64,000 nucleotides of DNA, taken from assembly GCA_003697085.1 (NCBI GenBank), contig RFFU01000074.1, positions 62,001 to 126,000 of the forward strand. The letters run 5' to 3'. The notes under the pieces are model-generated. The model saw only the letters and a list, made by a program, of their open reading frames with translations. It was not told where the DNA came from and did no database searches. Made by a program: the position numbers and the translations under genes. The stretch is from Candidatus Hydrogenedentota bacterium. Lineage in GTDB: Bacteria > UBA8481 > J006. Shown here piece by piece: positions 1-8,499 of the stretch. Positions within the stretch are counted from its first letter, which is position 1, and every line of letters starts with the position of its first letter.

Positions 1-50
1 CCGTTTCCTCGGCCCCCCGGGTCCTCAAGTTCAGGAAAGAGTTTCCGGTC

Positions 51-356
51 TTATTTCAGAAATCCGCGGACTTTCTGCTCCACGATCTTCGCCTTGATGG
101 ACATTGCGCTCTCTTCCGGAAGCGCCTCGACGTGATAACTGTCTCCCAATTCCCGTACGGAGGTCACTTTCAAACCGGTCCGGATCTTCGGTGTCTGAAT
201 CACCAATTGAAAGCGGCTTCCCAGCGCGACGGGATCAAGCGTATAGATTTCCAAATACCCCTTTTCGCTCACGTGAACCAGCTTGCACGGGATCGAATCG
301 GCATTTTCGTTCACGAGCACCCCGCTGATTTCGAGAGATTGCGTCATTTCACCCAT
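51..356 (-). CDS. Small hypothetical protein, PilZ-like beta-barrel possible
   Basis: The product is 101 residues with no membrane segment or signal peptide. The alternating beta-rich pattern and a segment reading CKLVHVSEKGYLEIYT followed by LGSRFQLVI resemble a PilZ-type barrel, but the RxxxR and DxSxxG signature residues of c-di-GMP binders are not visible, so ligand binding is doubtful. Two starts are possible: ATG at 356, or ATG at 347 preceded by GGTGAA. The gene is divergent from tadA, with only 22 bases between the starts, and a TATAAT-like stretch lies in that gap. Function is unknown. Confidence 0.55.
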   Translation of the reverse strand: MGEMTQSLEISGVLVNENADSIPCKLVHVSEKGYLEIYTLDPVALGSRFQLVIQTPKIRTGLKVTSVRELGDSYHVEALPEESAMSIKAKIVEQKVRGFLK

Positions 357-378
357 ATCATATTATATCTCGGCTGTT

Positions 379-903
379 ATGAACAGAGACTTTACCGATG
401 AAGACGTCCACTGGCTCGAAGAGGCCTTGAGACTCGCGGAAGAGGCGGCCGCGGCGGGAGAAGTCCCGGTGGGAGCCGTTGTCGTGGAGGACTCGGAAAT
501 GATTGGAAGCGCCCGGAACCGGATGATCGAGGGGAACGACCCGACGGCTCACGCCGAGGTGTTGGCTCTTCGTCAAGCGGCGCGCCGTCGCCGGAATTAT
601 CGGCTTCCCAACACGACCCTCTACACCACCCTCGAGCCGTGTCTTCTCTGCGCAGGAGCCATCGTGCAGGCCCGCTGCCGCCGCGTCGTCTTCGGAGCCT
701 TCGATCCGAAAGCCGGAGCGTGCGGCTCCGCGCTTTCGGTTCTGCCTCATCCGGCACTCAATCACCGGCCGGAGGTCCGGGGAGGTCTTTTGGCCGATCG
801 CTGCGGAATTCTCCTCTCCACGTTCTTCGCCCTTCGTAGAAATCCGAAAGGTTCGATAAGGGCACCGGCATCCGCCGCCTCCGACAGTGTCGTTCAGCGC
901 TGA
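379..903 (+). CDS. tadA: tRNA-specific adenosine deaminase TadA
   Basis: This is a zinc-dependent deaminase that converts adenosine-34 to inosine in tRNA-Arg(ACG) in the cytoplasm. The zinc site is visible as PTAHAEVLALRQA (residues about 55-67), containing the HAE catalytic motif, and EPCLLCAGAI, containing PCxxC. The ORF extends upstream to 283, but the ATG at 379 gives the family N-terminus (an EALRLAEEAAAAGEVPVGAVVV-type stretch) and a normal length. The C-terminal ~20 residues are a non-conserved tail. It lies ten bases upstream of der, so co-transcription is likely. Confidence 0.93.
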   Translation: MNRDFTDEDVHWLEEALRLAEEAAAAGEVPVGAVVVEDSEMIGSARNRMIEGNDPTAHAEVLALRQAARRRRNYRLPNTTLYTTLEPCLLCAGAIVQARCRRVVFGAFDPKAGACGSALSVLPHPALNHRPEVRGGLLADRCGILLSTFFALRRNPKGSIRAPASAASDSVVQR

Positions 904-912
904 AGAAGAGCG

Positions 913-2178
913 ATGAAGACCGTTGCAATCGTCGGGAGGCCGAACGTGGGAAAATCCCGGCTCTTCAACCGGTTGATCGGCCGGCGATACGCGATCGTCG
1001 AGGGCACCCCGGGCATCACGAGAGATCGAATAGAAAAAGTAGGCGAGTGGAGGGGAAGAAGAATTCGGTGGATCGATACGGGCGGCATCGGTTCCGATGA
1101 CGATCTTTCTTCCCTCGTCGCCTTTCAGGTTCGTGTGGCGATCGAAGCCGCCGATCTGATCATCTTCGTCGTGGATGGAGCGGAGGGGCTTCTCCCGCTC
1201 GACGAGGAAATCGCCGATTCCCTTCGGGGGCGCAAGCCGGTGATCCTTGCCGTCAATAAAATCGACCATCCGAAGCGGGAGTCGCTTGTTTCGGAATTCT
1301 TCTCTCTGGGATTCGAGGAGAGCTTCGCTGTTTCGGCGGAACACGGCCGCGGCGTCGGCGATCTCCTCGACTCCGTCGTCGAACGGCTCGGTTCCGAGGA
1401 AGAGGGAGAGTCGGATGAGGAAGGCGGCGTTCGCGTCTCGATCGTCGGGAGGCCCAATGTTGGGAAATCAAGCCTGCTGAACGCCTTTCTTGAGACGGAA
1501 CGCGTCATCGTTTCGGAGATTCCCGGTACAACCCGCGATACGGTTGAGGAAACGATCGATCTTCCTCAAGGACGAATCACGTTCGTGGATACCGCGGGAA
1601 TACGGAGGAAGCGCCGGAAATACGACCTTCTCGAAAGTATAATGGTCTCCCGAACGCGCAACGCCGTCAGTGCCAGTGACGCCGCGATCGTGGTCGCGGA
1701 CGCCGTGGAGGGAATCACGGAACAAGACGTCAAAATCGTTCAGGCCGTCTTCGCACTCGGCCGTTGCGCCGTGCTCGCGCTGAATAAATGGGACGCCGTT
1801 TCGGAAAAAGATTTCGACGCAGTTTTGAAAGGCTTTCGCGCAAAATATCCGACCGATGCTCACCTCCCCGTTATCAGTGTCTCCGCTCTCCGCCGCCTCC
1901 GCCTCCGCCGGCTCCTCTCGACGGTTCTCGATACGGTCGAACGGAGTCGATTTCGGTTTCGGACTTCGGAACTGAACAGGCTCCTCGGTCCGGTGGCCGC
2001 GCAAGCGCCGCGAAAGGTGAAACTCCGTTACGCGCTCCAGAAATCGATCTCACCGCCGACCTTCGTTCTCTTCGGAAGCGGGCGCCCGCCGCATTCCTAC
2101 CTCCACTTCATCCGGAACACGATCCGCGACGCAGGAGGCTTCCAGGGTATTCCCCTGAATATCGAGTTTCGGTCGTGA
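913..2178 (+). CDS. der: Ribosome-biogenesis GTPase Der (EngA)
   Basis: Der is a two-domain GTPase that assists 50S subunit maturation. It has 421 residues with the family architecture: G1 P-loop GRPNVGKS at residues 8-15, a second P-loop GRPNVGKS near residue 180, G3 motifs DTGG and DTAG, and NKxD motifs (NKID, NKWD). A C-terminal KH-like domain ends in NTIRDAGGFQGIPLNIEF, which is typical of the family. It starts with ATG nine bases after tadA, and its TGA overlaps the GTG start of plsY (GTGA), suggesting translational coupling. Confidence 0.96.
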   Translation: MKTVAIVGRPNVGKSRLFNRLIGRRYAIVEGTPGITRDRIEKVGEWRGRRIRWIDTGGIGSDDDLSSLVAFQVRVAIEAADLIIFVVDGAEGLLPLDEEIADSLRGRKPVILAVNKIDHPKRESLVSEFFSLGFEESFAVSAEHGRGVGDLLDSVVERLGSEEEGESDEEGGVRVSIVGRPNVGKSSLLNAFLETERVIVSEIPGTTRDTVEETIDLPQGRITFVDTAGIRRKRRKYDLLESIMVSRTRNAVSASDAAIVVADAVEGITEQDVKIVQAVFALGRCAVLALNKWDAVSEKDFDAVLKGFRAKYPTDAHLPVISVSALRRLRLRRLLSTVLDTVERSRFRFRTSELNRLLGPVAAQAPRKVKLRYALQKSISPPTFVLFGSGRPPHSYLHFIRNTIRDAGGFQGIPLNIEFRS

Positions 2179-2774
2179 GTTTCATTCTCTGGTTGGGAGC
2201 CGCCGTCATCGGATACTGCTGCGGGGCGATTCCCTTCTGCCTTCTGATCGGCTTGAAGCGGCACGGAATCGATATTCGTAAACACGGCTCGGGAAACGTT
2301 GGAGCCACGAATCTCTGGAGGACGTGCGGATTTCGGAGCGGTCTCCTGGGCTTTTTCTGCGATATGGGCAAGGGCCTCCTTCCGACACTGCTCTTCAAGG
2401 CCGCTGGCGGGGAATTTCTCGGCTTGACGGCGGGGATCGCCGCCGTCGTGGGACATATCTTTCCCGTCTCGATCGGAGCCCGCGGAGGAAAGGGCGTCGC
2501 GACGATGGCCGGAGTCCTGCTCGTCCTCGCCCCGCACACTTTTCTCTATTCCTTCTTCGTCTTTCTTATCGTCGGTCCGCTTGCGACACGAACGATATCC
2601 GGAGGGAGCCTGGCGGCGGCGGCGCTTCTTCCCTTCGTCTCCTTCACGAATGACTCGACACTCGTCGCTTCCGTCTGTACTCTCATCTCCCTCCTCGTAA
2701 TCTATCGCCACCGCGAGAACATCCGCCGCCTTTACAACGGCACGGAACGAAAAATTTGGGAAGGGCGTAAATGA
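2175..2774 (+). CDS. plsY: Acyl-phosphate:glycerol-3-phosphate acyltransferase PlsY
   Basis: PlsY is an integral membrane enzyme that transfers an acyl group from acyl-phosphate to glycerol-3-phosphate, the first step of phospholipid synthesis. The GTG at 2175, overlapping the der stop, gives a 199-residue protein of normal size beginning with a hydrophobic helix; the longer ORF upstream is antisense-like extension. The conserved loops KHGSGNVGATN (residues 36-46) and GARGGKGVATMAG, and the final YRHRENIRRL, are all present. Next comes gpsA, which supplies its substrate. Confidence 0.95.
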   Translation: MSFILWLGAAVIGYCCGAIPFCLLIGLKRHGIDIRKHGSGNVGATNLWRTCGFRSGLLGFFCDMGKGLLPTLLFKAAGGEFLGLTAGIAAVVGHIFPVSIGARGGKGVATMAGVLLVLAPHTFLYSFFVFLIVGPLATRTISGGSLAAAALLPFVSFTNDSTLVASVCTLISLLVIYRHRENIRRLYNGTERKIWEGRK

Positions 2775-2846
2775 CGAAATGAACCTTTACGAGAGATTAT
2801 CGCGTTCACGGTGGTCGAGGTGCGCCGGATTGAACGGAAATTCGGG

Positions 2847-3851
2847 ATGAGGATCGCTGTTCTCGGAGCCGGGGGGTGGGGAACGGCTCTCGCCGTACTC
2901 TGGCACCGCCACGGGCGCGACGTTCTTCTCTGGACGCCCTTCGAGCAGGAGCGGCGGGCGATTCGCGAAGCCGGTGAACATTCCCGCGTCCTCCCTGGAA
3001 TCCGCGTGCCGGAGACACTTCCTATTACGACCGACATCGAGGAAGCCGTCGGCGGCGCACAGGTCGTGCTCCTCGTGACTCCTTCTCAGTTCATCGAGGA
3101 AACGGCGTGCAAGGCCGCGCCCTTCCTCGCTGAGGGGACCCCCGTCATCTCCGCCGCCAAAGGTCTCGAACGAACGGAGAATCCGGTGCCGCGAACCTTG
3201 ACGGCGTTGATCGAGGAGGCCTTGCGAACTCACGGGGTCCTGTGCCCCGTTCTGGCGCTCTCCGGACCGAGCCATGCCGAGGAAGTGGGGCGGGGGCTTC
3301 CCACGACCATCGTTCTGGCGGGTGAGAATCCGGAACCGCTTCAAAAAGTCTTCAGCACCCCGACCTTCCGTGTCTATCGCTCCACCGATCGGCTCGGAGT
3401 GGAACTCGGCGGAGCCCTCAAGAACCCCATCGCCATCGCGGCGGGAATCGGAGCAGGGCTGGGAGGGGGTGATAACGCGCTCGGTGCGCTTGTCACGCGG
3501 GGAATGGTCGAGATCGCCCGTCTGGGAACCCGCGCCGGTGCCCGGCCGGAAACCTTCTGGGGTCTTTCAGGAATCGGTGATTTGGTCACGACATGCGCCA
3601 GCCCCCACTCCCGAAACCGGCGCGTCGGAATGGAACTGGCCAAAGGACGAGCCCTGGACGACATCTTAAGAGAACTCGGAATGGTGGCGGAAGGCGTTCA
3701 GACAGCGCAGACCGTCGATTGCTGGGCCCGCCATCTCGGGATCGAAACGCCGATCACCTCCGCCGTGGCTCGCGTCCTCTTCCAAGGTTCGTCTCCGATG
3801 GAGGAACTTCAAAATCTTATGACCCGAGACCTGAAGGAGGAGCATTTCTGA
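2847..3851 (+). CDS. gpsA: Glycerol-3-phosphate dehydrogenase [NAD(P)+]
   Basis: GpsA reduces dihydroxyacetone phosphate to sn-glycerol-3-phosphate for membrane lipid synthesis and so feeds PlsY directly upstream. The N-terminal Rossmann motif is MRIAVLGAGGWGTALA. The catalytic lysine lies in the GGALKNPIAIAAG segment and the substrate-binding SGPSHAEEV motif is intact. The ATG at 2847 places the dinucleotide motif at the very N-terminus; the in-frame ORF starts 12 codons earlier without family support. The length of 334 residues is normal. Confidence 0.95.
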   Translation: MRIAVLGAGGWGTALAVLWHRHGRDVLLWTPFEQERRAIREAGEHSRVLPGIRVPETLPITTDIEEAVGGAQVVLLVTPSQFIEETACKAAPFLAEGTPVISAAKGLERTENPVPRTLTALIEEALRTHGVLCPVLALSGPSHAEEVGRGLPTTIVLAGENPEPLQKVFSTPTFRVYRSTDRLGVELGGALKNPIAIAAGIGAGLGGGDNALGALVTRGMVEIARLGTRAGARPETFWGLSGIGDLVTTCASPHSRNRRVGMELAKGRALDDILRELGMVAEGVQTAQTVDCWARHLGIETPITSAVARVLFQGSSPMEELQNLMTRDLKEEHF

Positions 3852-4183
3852 AGGGATCATCGCCGGATCCGCTCGCTGATTCCCGGCGCCCGAAGGAAGG
3901 CACGCCGGCTGGTGGAGCGGGTTGAGACGGCTTTACGGTTGACGCCGGGGTGGCGGATAGAAATCCTCACCCGATCGAAGCGAAATTCGGGGTGTGCTCT
4001 CACACCTCACCTCCCTCCTGTCCCTCCGGGAAATCGTTTCGCCACGCGGGAGTTTTTTTGTGCCGCGGGAGGAGCTTCTGAAGAGGAAGGATTAGGTTGA
4101 CGACGGGGATTTTCGCAAAATACCACTTTCTCCCGTTAAATTCCTCACGGAGAACGCCGATAAGGATAATACCAAGGATGGTT
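3852..4183 (+). other. Non-coding stretch between gpsA and the next gene
   Basis: About 330 bases hold no convincing gene. Short ORFs here lack ribosome-binding sites and family resemblance. The 3' end contains AAGGA at 4174-4178, used as the likely ribosome-binding site of the next gene. No clear terminator or promoter was found. Confidence 0.4.
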
Positions 4184-5632
4184 ATGGAAATGATGCAAAC
4201 GGATTTGTCACAACTTCTTTCTTTCCGGGCCGACTCTCCCGGAAACGGCGTTTCCACCGCTGTTTCGGCTGCGCCGCCCGCTCCGCCCACCTCGCCTGAT
4301 CTTTCCGGCATACGCGTTCCGGTTTCCGTTCTTTCCCCGACCGAACCGACTTTCGATCAGCAAGTTTCGGATACCGCTGCGGGAGCCGATTCGGGAAACG
4401 ACAGAGTGGAGATTACGGGGGAAAAACCCGATTCCTCCCGGCAAGACCAACTTTTCGAGGACGTGGCGCGGAAGACGAAAGACCTTCCAACACCGGAGCA
4501 AATCTCCTCGGCCAATATCGTCCGAATCGTCAGTGAGAACGCTCCTCACGTTCTCCAGACACTCCGGGCCATTCTGGCGACACGACTCGGGCTCGAACCT
4601 CCTCAACCGGCAAGCGACACCGTCTCTGACGAAACAGGCGGTGATTCCTCGAACGAGGTTTTGCCATCCTTTCCCGCTCCGGAAGGAACGGTTGACGGTT
4701 CCACCGTAAAACCGCTCGAAGACGCCTTGACGGCCGCCGCCGGCTCACCGGACCCGAGCCGGCGCGTGGCGGCAGTTGTCGAGGGAGCGGCGAATTTACC
4801 GGAGAAGGTGCGCGATACCTTCTACAAGGCCGCAACGCATCTTCTGAAGAACGAAAGCGCAGTCGTGCGTCGGGATCTCGTTTCCGGCCAGACTTCCCCC
4901 GTTGCCGTCGATCCGTCCTCGGGGGTCTATTCCGCGGAGGGAACGGGGACCCGTGTCGGCGTCAAATTCGATCTCTTCTATTCCATCTCGTCACGCTACG
5001 CCGTTCAGGCCGGGAAAGATGCAAGCGGCTCCTTTTACGAAGCGACGGCGGCCGTGGAGGCGAAATTTGGCGCGTCCTTCTCTCTGGAGATCGGAGGACG
5101 CTTCCTCTCCCTCGCCGACGCCGCTTCCAAGGTCGATCCCACGGTGCTCGACGCTTTCTCGGAAGCGGTCTCGGGCCTGGCTGGACTCGACGAGAACGCC
5201 CTGGATCGCTTCTTCAAAGCGACCGAATCGCTCTTTTCCGCCGTCGAGGATTCCTTGGAGCTGGCCGACGGCAGCCTCGACGGTGTCGCCACCGAGGTGA
5301 AAGAGACGGCGAAATCCTTCTTCGCCGCCGTCTCCTCCGCGACGGCGGACACCTTTCCCGGGGTCGACGTAAGCCAAATCTTCTCGCTTCCCGAGGGACT
5401 GGATTCCAACGGCACGACCCCCTTGTTGGATATGTTGCTGGGGGCGTTGGAGCAGGGAGACGTATCGCCGACGGAACGACTCCTTGCCGCGCTCACGGGT
5501 GCGGAGAACGGTCGCGCCGCCGCCGCGCAACCGCCTTCAACGGAGAATCTCCCGAACCTTCCGGTCGGAAGTGTGCCGGGCACCGCTCAAGGAGGAACGA
5601 CGACTGCGGACACATCCGCGAAGGCGGTCTGA
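4184..5632 (+). CDS. Hypothetical Ala/Ser/Pro-rich protein, distantly DUF5610-like
   Basis: About 483 residues with no signal peptide or membrane helix. The first ~250 residues are low complexity (Ala, Ser, Pro, Asp, Glu). A folded-looking part follows (about 290-440), with a beta-rich segment (VGVKFDLFYSISSRY) and helices rich in phenylalanine and leucine (ALDRFFKATESLFSAVED). The helical pattern resembles the DUF5610-like protein at 49.2-49.9 kb in this window. Several in-frame ATGs cluster at 4178-4193; 4184 is best spaced from AAGG at 4174. A rho-independent terminator follows. Function is unknown; association with motility or envelope is a guess. Confidence 0.6.
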   Translation: MEMMQTDLSQLLSFRADSPGNGVSTAVSAAPPAPPTSPDLSGIRVPVSVLSPTEPTFDQQVSDTAAGADSGNDRVEITGEKPDSSRQDQLFEDVARKTKDLPTPEQISSANIVRIVSENAPHVLQTLRAILATRLGLEPPQPASDTVSDETGGDSSNEVLPSFPAPEGTVDGSTVKPLEDALTAAAGSPDPSRRVAAVVEGAANLPEKVRDTFYKAATHLLKNESAVVRRDLVSGQTSPVAVDPSSGVYSAEGTGTRVGVKFDLFYSISSRYAVQAGKDASGSFYEATAAVEAKFGASFSLEIGGRFLSLADAASKVDPTVLDAFSEAVSGLAGLDENALDRFFKATESLFSAVEDSLELADGSLDGVATEVKETAKSFFAAVSSATADTFPGVDVSQIFSLPEGLDSNGTTPLLDMLLGALEQGDVSPTERLLAALTGAENGRAAAAQPPSTENLPNLPVGSVPGTAQGGTTTADTSAKAV

Positions 5633-5694
5633 AGACGGAACTTTTACGAATAGGGTGAACGGCCTTATTCATACGTTATAATATAATTCAAATT

Positions 5695-5725
5695 GTCCCG
5701 CAACGACCTTGCGGGACATTTTTTT
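5695..5725 (+). terminator. Rho-independent terminator
   Basis: A nine-base-pair perfect stem (GTCCCGCAA / TTGCGGGAC) with loop CGACC is followed by a run of seven T residues at 5719-5725. It lies 60 bases after the stop at 5632 and marks the end of the plus-strand unit, in the convergent gap before hisZ. Confidence 0.85.
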
Positions 5726-5778
5726 GGATGGATAGAGGACGCCATTCCGTTTTCCGTTGTTTGCAATAGTGTGCTTGG

Positions 5779-6717
5779 TTATCCGCGCAAAATCGACTCC
5801 AATTGCACACTGAATCCGATGGCGGGAACGTCGGGACCGAAACGGCCGACAACATTATCGTAGCGGCCGCCGACGAGCACGGGGCGCCCGTGTCCCCGGG
5901 CCACTCCTTCAAAGACGATCCCCGTGTAATACGGCGTTACCGGCACCATCGCCGGGTCCACGATCACTTCGATCCCTTCCCCCCGCAAAAATTCCGCCAC
6001 GCCGAACAACCTCTCCACGGCGTCTCGAAATTCCGCATCGGAAGCAAGCGATTCCACCGCGGACCGCGACGGAGAAAAACCGAACTCAAGGAGTCGCACC
6101 AGTCGTTCGCCTCCTTCGAAAGCCCCGAGTGCCGTGCGATCCCGCCGCCGAATACTTTGGAGTATCGTCTCTCGTTCCGTCTCATCTCCGGCGGAAAGAA
6201 GCGCCGGGACAAGCGTGGAGTCTCCCAGGGCGATCCGAACATCCTTCAATCCCAGATCCCGCAAAGACTCGACCGCCAAACGCACCGTGGCGCGATCTTC
6301 TTCGGAAACATCGCCCCCATAAACCTCGTACCCGACCTGGCGGAATTCCCGGGTCCGGCCCGTATTCCGCAAGACTTGCCGAAAGACTTCGCCGGCATAA
6401 AAGACACGCACGGGAAGGTCTCGATCCGTCATTGCAGCGGCGAAAATCCGCGCCGCCGGAATCGTCAATTCGGGCCGCAGGGCCAGCGTCTTTCCGTCCG
6501 TGTCGGAAAAAAGAAAGAGATCGTCCCAACCGGCATTGGCTTCCTCGAAGACGGAAGCGTACTCGAGACACGGAAGCGAAATTTCTTCGGCTCCCCACGC
6601 GAGAAACCTCCGCCGCAAAATCTGCTCGCTCTCCCGCAAACGCCGGCAATCTTCGCCGAGCCACACCGACGTTCCCCAAGGGTACGGCGGAACAGCCCGT
6701 TCCTTCTTTTTCTTCAT
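5779..6717 (-). CDS. hisZ: ATP phosphoribosyltransferase regulatory subunit HisZ
   Basis: A 312-residue paralogue of histidyl-tRNA synthetase without the anticodon-binding domain. In organisms with short HisG it forms the complex that catalyses and regulates the first step of histidine synthesis. Class II core features are seen: TLALRPELTIPAAR, EFRQVGYEVYG and GGRYDNVV followed by PAIGFS. The length fits HisZ, not HisS (over 400 residues). No hisG lies in the window. It is the last gene of a minus-strand series lon-engB-serA-hisZ. Confidence 0.85.
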   Translation of the reverse strand: MKKKKERAVPPYPWGTSVWLGEDCRRLRESEQILRRRFLAWGAEEISLPCLEYASVFEEANAGWDDLFLFSDTDGKTLALRPELTIPAARIFAAAMTDRDLPVRVFYAGEVFRQVLRNTGRTREFRQVGYEVYGGDVSEEDRATVRLAVESLRDLGLKDVRIALGDSTLVPALLSAGDETERETILQSIRRRDRTALGAFEGGERLVRLLEFGFSPSRSAVESLASDAEFRDAVERLFGVAEFLRGEGIEVIVDPAMVPVTPYYTGIVFEGVARGHGRPVLVGGRYDNVVGRFGPDVPAIGFSVQLESILRG

Positions 6718-6863
6718 CTCTTCACACTCCCTCTTTCCTTCCCTCCGTTTCCTCTCGAAAACGTTCTCTCCTCGTTACCCATTCCGCTCCGGATAATCTT
6801 CCTCGCACCTTTCCTCGAGACGACACGCCATCGATCGCCCGAGGAAACGGGTCGAGGGACGAT

Positions 6864-7799
6864 TCAGACGAGCCGATTCCGAAACGTTCCCGAACGGGCG
6901 TATTCGACGATAATCGCGGCCGCCTCGGTCGAAACGCTTGCTTGTGCTTCATCCGTGGAGGCTCCGATGTGAGGCGTTGCGATCACCTTCGGATGACTCG
7001 CGATCGAATTCTCTCCCGGCGGTTCCGTTTCATACACATCGAAAGCCGCTCCGGCGACCCGACCGTCGTCGAGCGCTTCCCGCAGGGCCTGTTCATCCAC
7101 GACTCCTCCCCGCGCGCAGTTGATGATCCTCACACCCTTCTTCACCTTCTTCAATGTCTCCGTGCCGACCATATGCCGAGTCTCTTCCGTCAGGGGAACG
7201 TGGAGAGAAAGGTAATCCGCCTCCCGAAAAACCCGATCCAGATCGCATCGTTCGATTCCGGCGATATCTTCCGTCACGAGCGGATCGTAACCGATGACGG
7301 TCATACCGAAAGCACGGGCATATTCCGCAACCGTACGGCCGATCCTTCCAAGGCCGATCAGGCCCAAGGTCTTGTCCTTCAACTGCGTTCCCTGAAGCGA
7401 CTTCTTCTCCCAGCGGCCGGCCTTCATCGTGCGGTCCGCCTCGGGAAGACGCCGAGCCAGTCCCAGCATCATTCCTAAAACCAGTTCCGCCACGGCGCTC
7501 GTGGACCCGCCTGGCGTGTTCATTACCGCGATGCCTCGCTCCTTCGCCGCCGTCAAGTCGACGTTATCCACCCCGACCCCCGCGCGAACGATCGCTTTCA
7601 ACGAGACCGCCTTCTCGAGAATCGAAGCCGGAAGTTTCGTCGCTGATCGGATGATGATCGCTTCGTACCCCCCGATCCGTTCCGACAGCTCCTCCGGACT
7701 CAAGCCGACCGCGACATCGAGTTCCACCTCTTCCGCCGCCCGCAAAATCTCCAATCCCGCTTCCGACAACTTGTCCGATACCAAAACCTTCACCGCCAT
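6864..7799 (-). CDS. serA: D-3-phosphoglycerate dehydrogenase (short form)
   Basis: Oxidises 3-phosphoglycerate to 3-phosphohydroxypyruvate, the entry to serine synthesis. Seen: RAGVGVDNVDL, the NAD motif LGLIGLGRIGRTVAEYA, NCARGGVVDEQAL with the catalytic Arg, and TPHIGAST with the catalytic His. At 311 residues it ends just after the catalytic core and lacks the ACT or ASB regulatory domains, so it is probably not feedback-inhibited by serine in the usual way. Glyoxylate or hydroxypyruvate reductase activity is an alternative. ATG start with GGAGG a few bases upstream. Confidence 0.85.
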   Translation of the reverse strand: MAVKVLVSDKLSEAGLEILRAAEEVELDVAVGLSPEELSERIGGYEAIIIRSATKLPASILEKAVSLKAIVRAGVGVDNVDLTAAKERGIAVMNTPGGSTSAVAELVLGMMLGLARRLPEADRTMKAGRWEKKSLQGTQLKDKTLGLIGLGRIGRTVAEYARAFGMTVIGYDPLVTEDIAGIERCDLDRVFREADYLSLHVPLTEETRHMVGTETLKKVKKGVRIINCARGGVVDEQALREALDDGRVAGAAFDVYETEPPGENSIASHPKVIATPHIGASTDEAQASVSTEAAAIIVEYARSGTFRNRLV

Positions 7800-7915
7800 C
7801 GATCCGCCTCCTTAATCTTCTGTTCCTTTCAGGAGGAGCGACGATCGGCGTTTTCGCGAATCGAAGGTCTCCGCCTCGCGAAGCCCCCCGCTCCTCCGTC
7901 CGCAATGCCCGTTTC

Positions 7916-8464
7916 TCACTCCCCCTTCAACACCCGGTATATCCTCCGGCGCAATTCTTCCACCCCATAACCGGTCCGCGCGGAAATCGCGATCACTTCC
8001 GTTCCGGCCGGGGATTGAGCCTCTCTTCGCCGCATTATTCCCGGAATGGCGGAACGCGCAACCTTGTCCGCTTTCGTCAAAAGGAGCAGGTTCTCTCCCT
8101 CCCCCTTGGCGAACCACCCTAAAAATTCGCGTTCCTCCTCCCTCAACTCCCGCCGAATATCACAGCAGAGAACGAAGAGGGCGACATATCCGGAGGCGAG
8201 AAGTTCCCGAATCAGCGGTTCGAAGTTCCGTGAACGCACCTTCGCCGTGGCGGCGTAGCCGTACCCCGGAAGATCAACGAAATAACCGCCTTGGGAAAGA
8301 GAAAAGAAGTTCGCCGCCGCGGTGCAACCGGGCGTCTTCGAGACACGGGCTAATTTTCGGTTTCCGCACAGAAGATTGAGGACCGTGGACTTTCCGGCGT
8401 TGCTCCTCCCGCCGAACAGGACCCATCGCGCATCGTCCCGCGGGAAATCCCTCGCCGACACCAC
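7916..8464 (-). CDS. engB: GTP-binding protein EngB (YsxC/YihA)
   Basis: A 182-residue essential GTPase of 50S subunit assembly. P-loop GRSNAGKS is at residues 19-26, the G2 segment is TPGCTAAANFF, G3 is DLPGYGYA, and G4 is LTKADK. Starts with GTG at 8464, 35 bases after lon on the same strand. The size and motif order are exactly those of the family. Confidence 0.93.
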   Translation of the reverse strand: MVSARDFPRDDARWVLFGGRSNAGKSTVLNLLCGNRKLARVSKTPGCTAAANFFSLSQGGYFVDLPGYGYAATAKVRSRNFEPLIRELLASGYVALFVLCCDIRRELREEEREFLGWFAKGEGENLLLLTKADKVARSAIPGIMRRREAQSPAGTEVIAISARTGYGVEELRRRIYRVLKGE

Positions 8465-8499
8465 GCTTTTGTGGAAAGCGGCTTCAAACCGGATCGGAA

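Noticed and set aside
5677-5682. TATAAT as promoter in the gap before hisZ
   Set aside because: It lies between convergent genes just before a terminator, with no gene to serve; probably chance in an AT-rich stretch.
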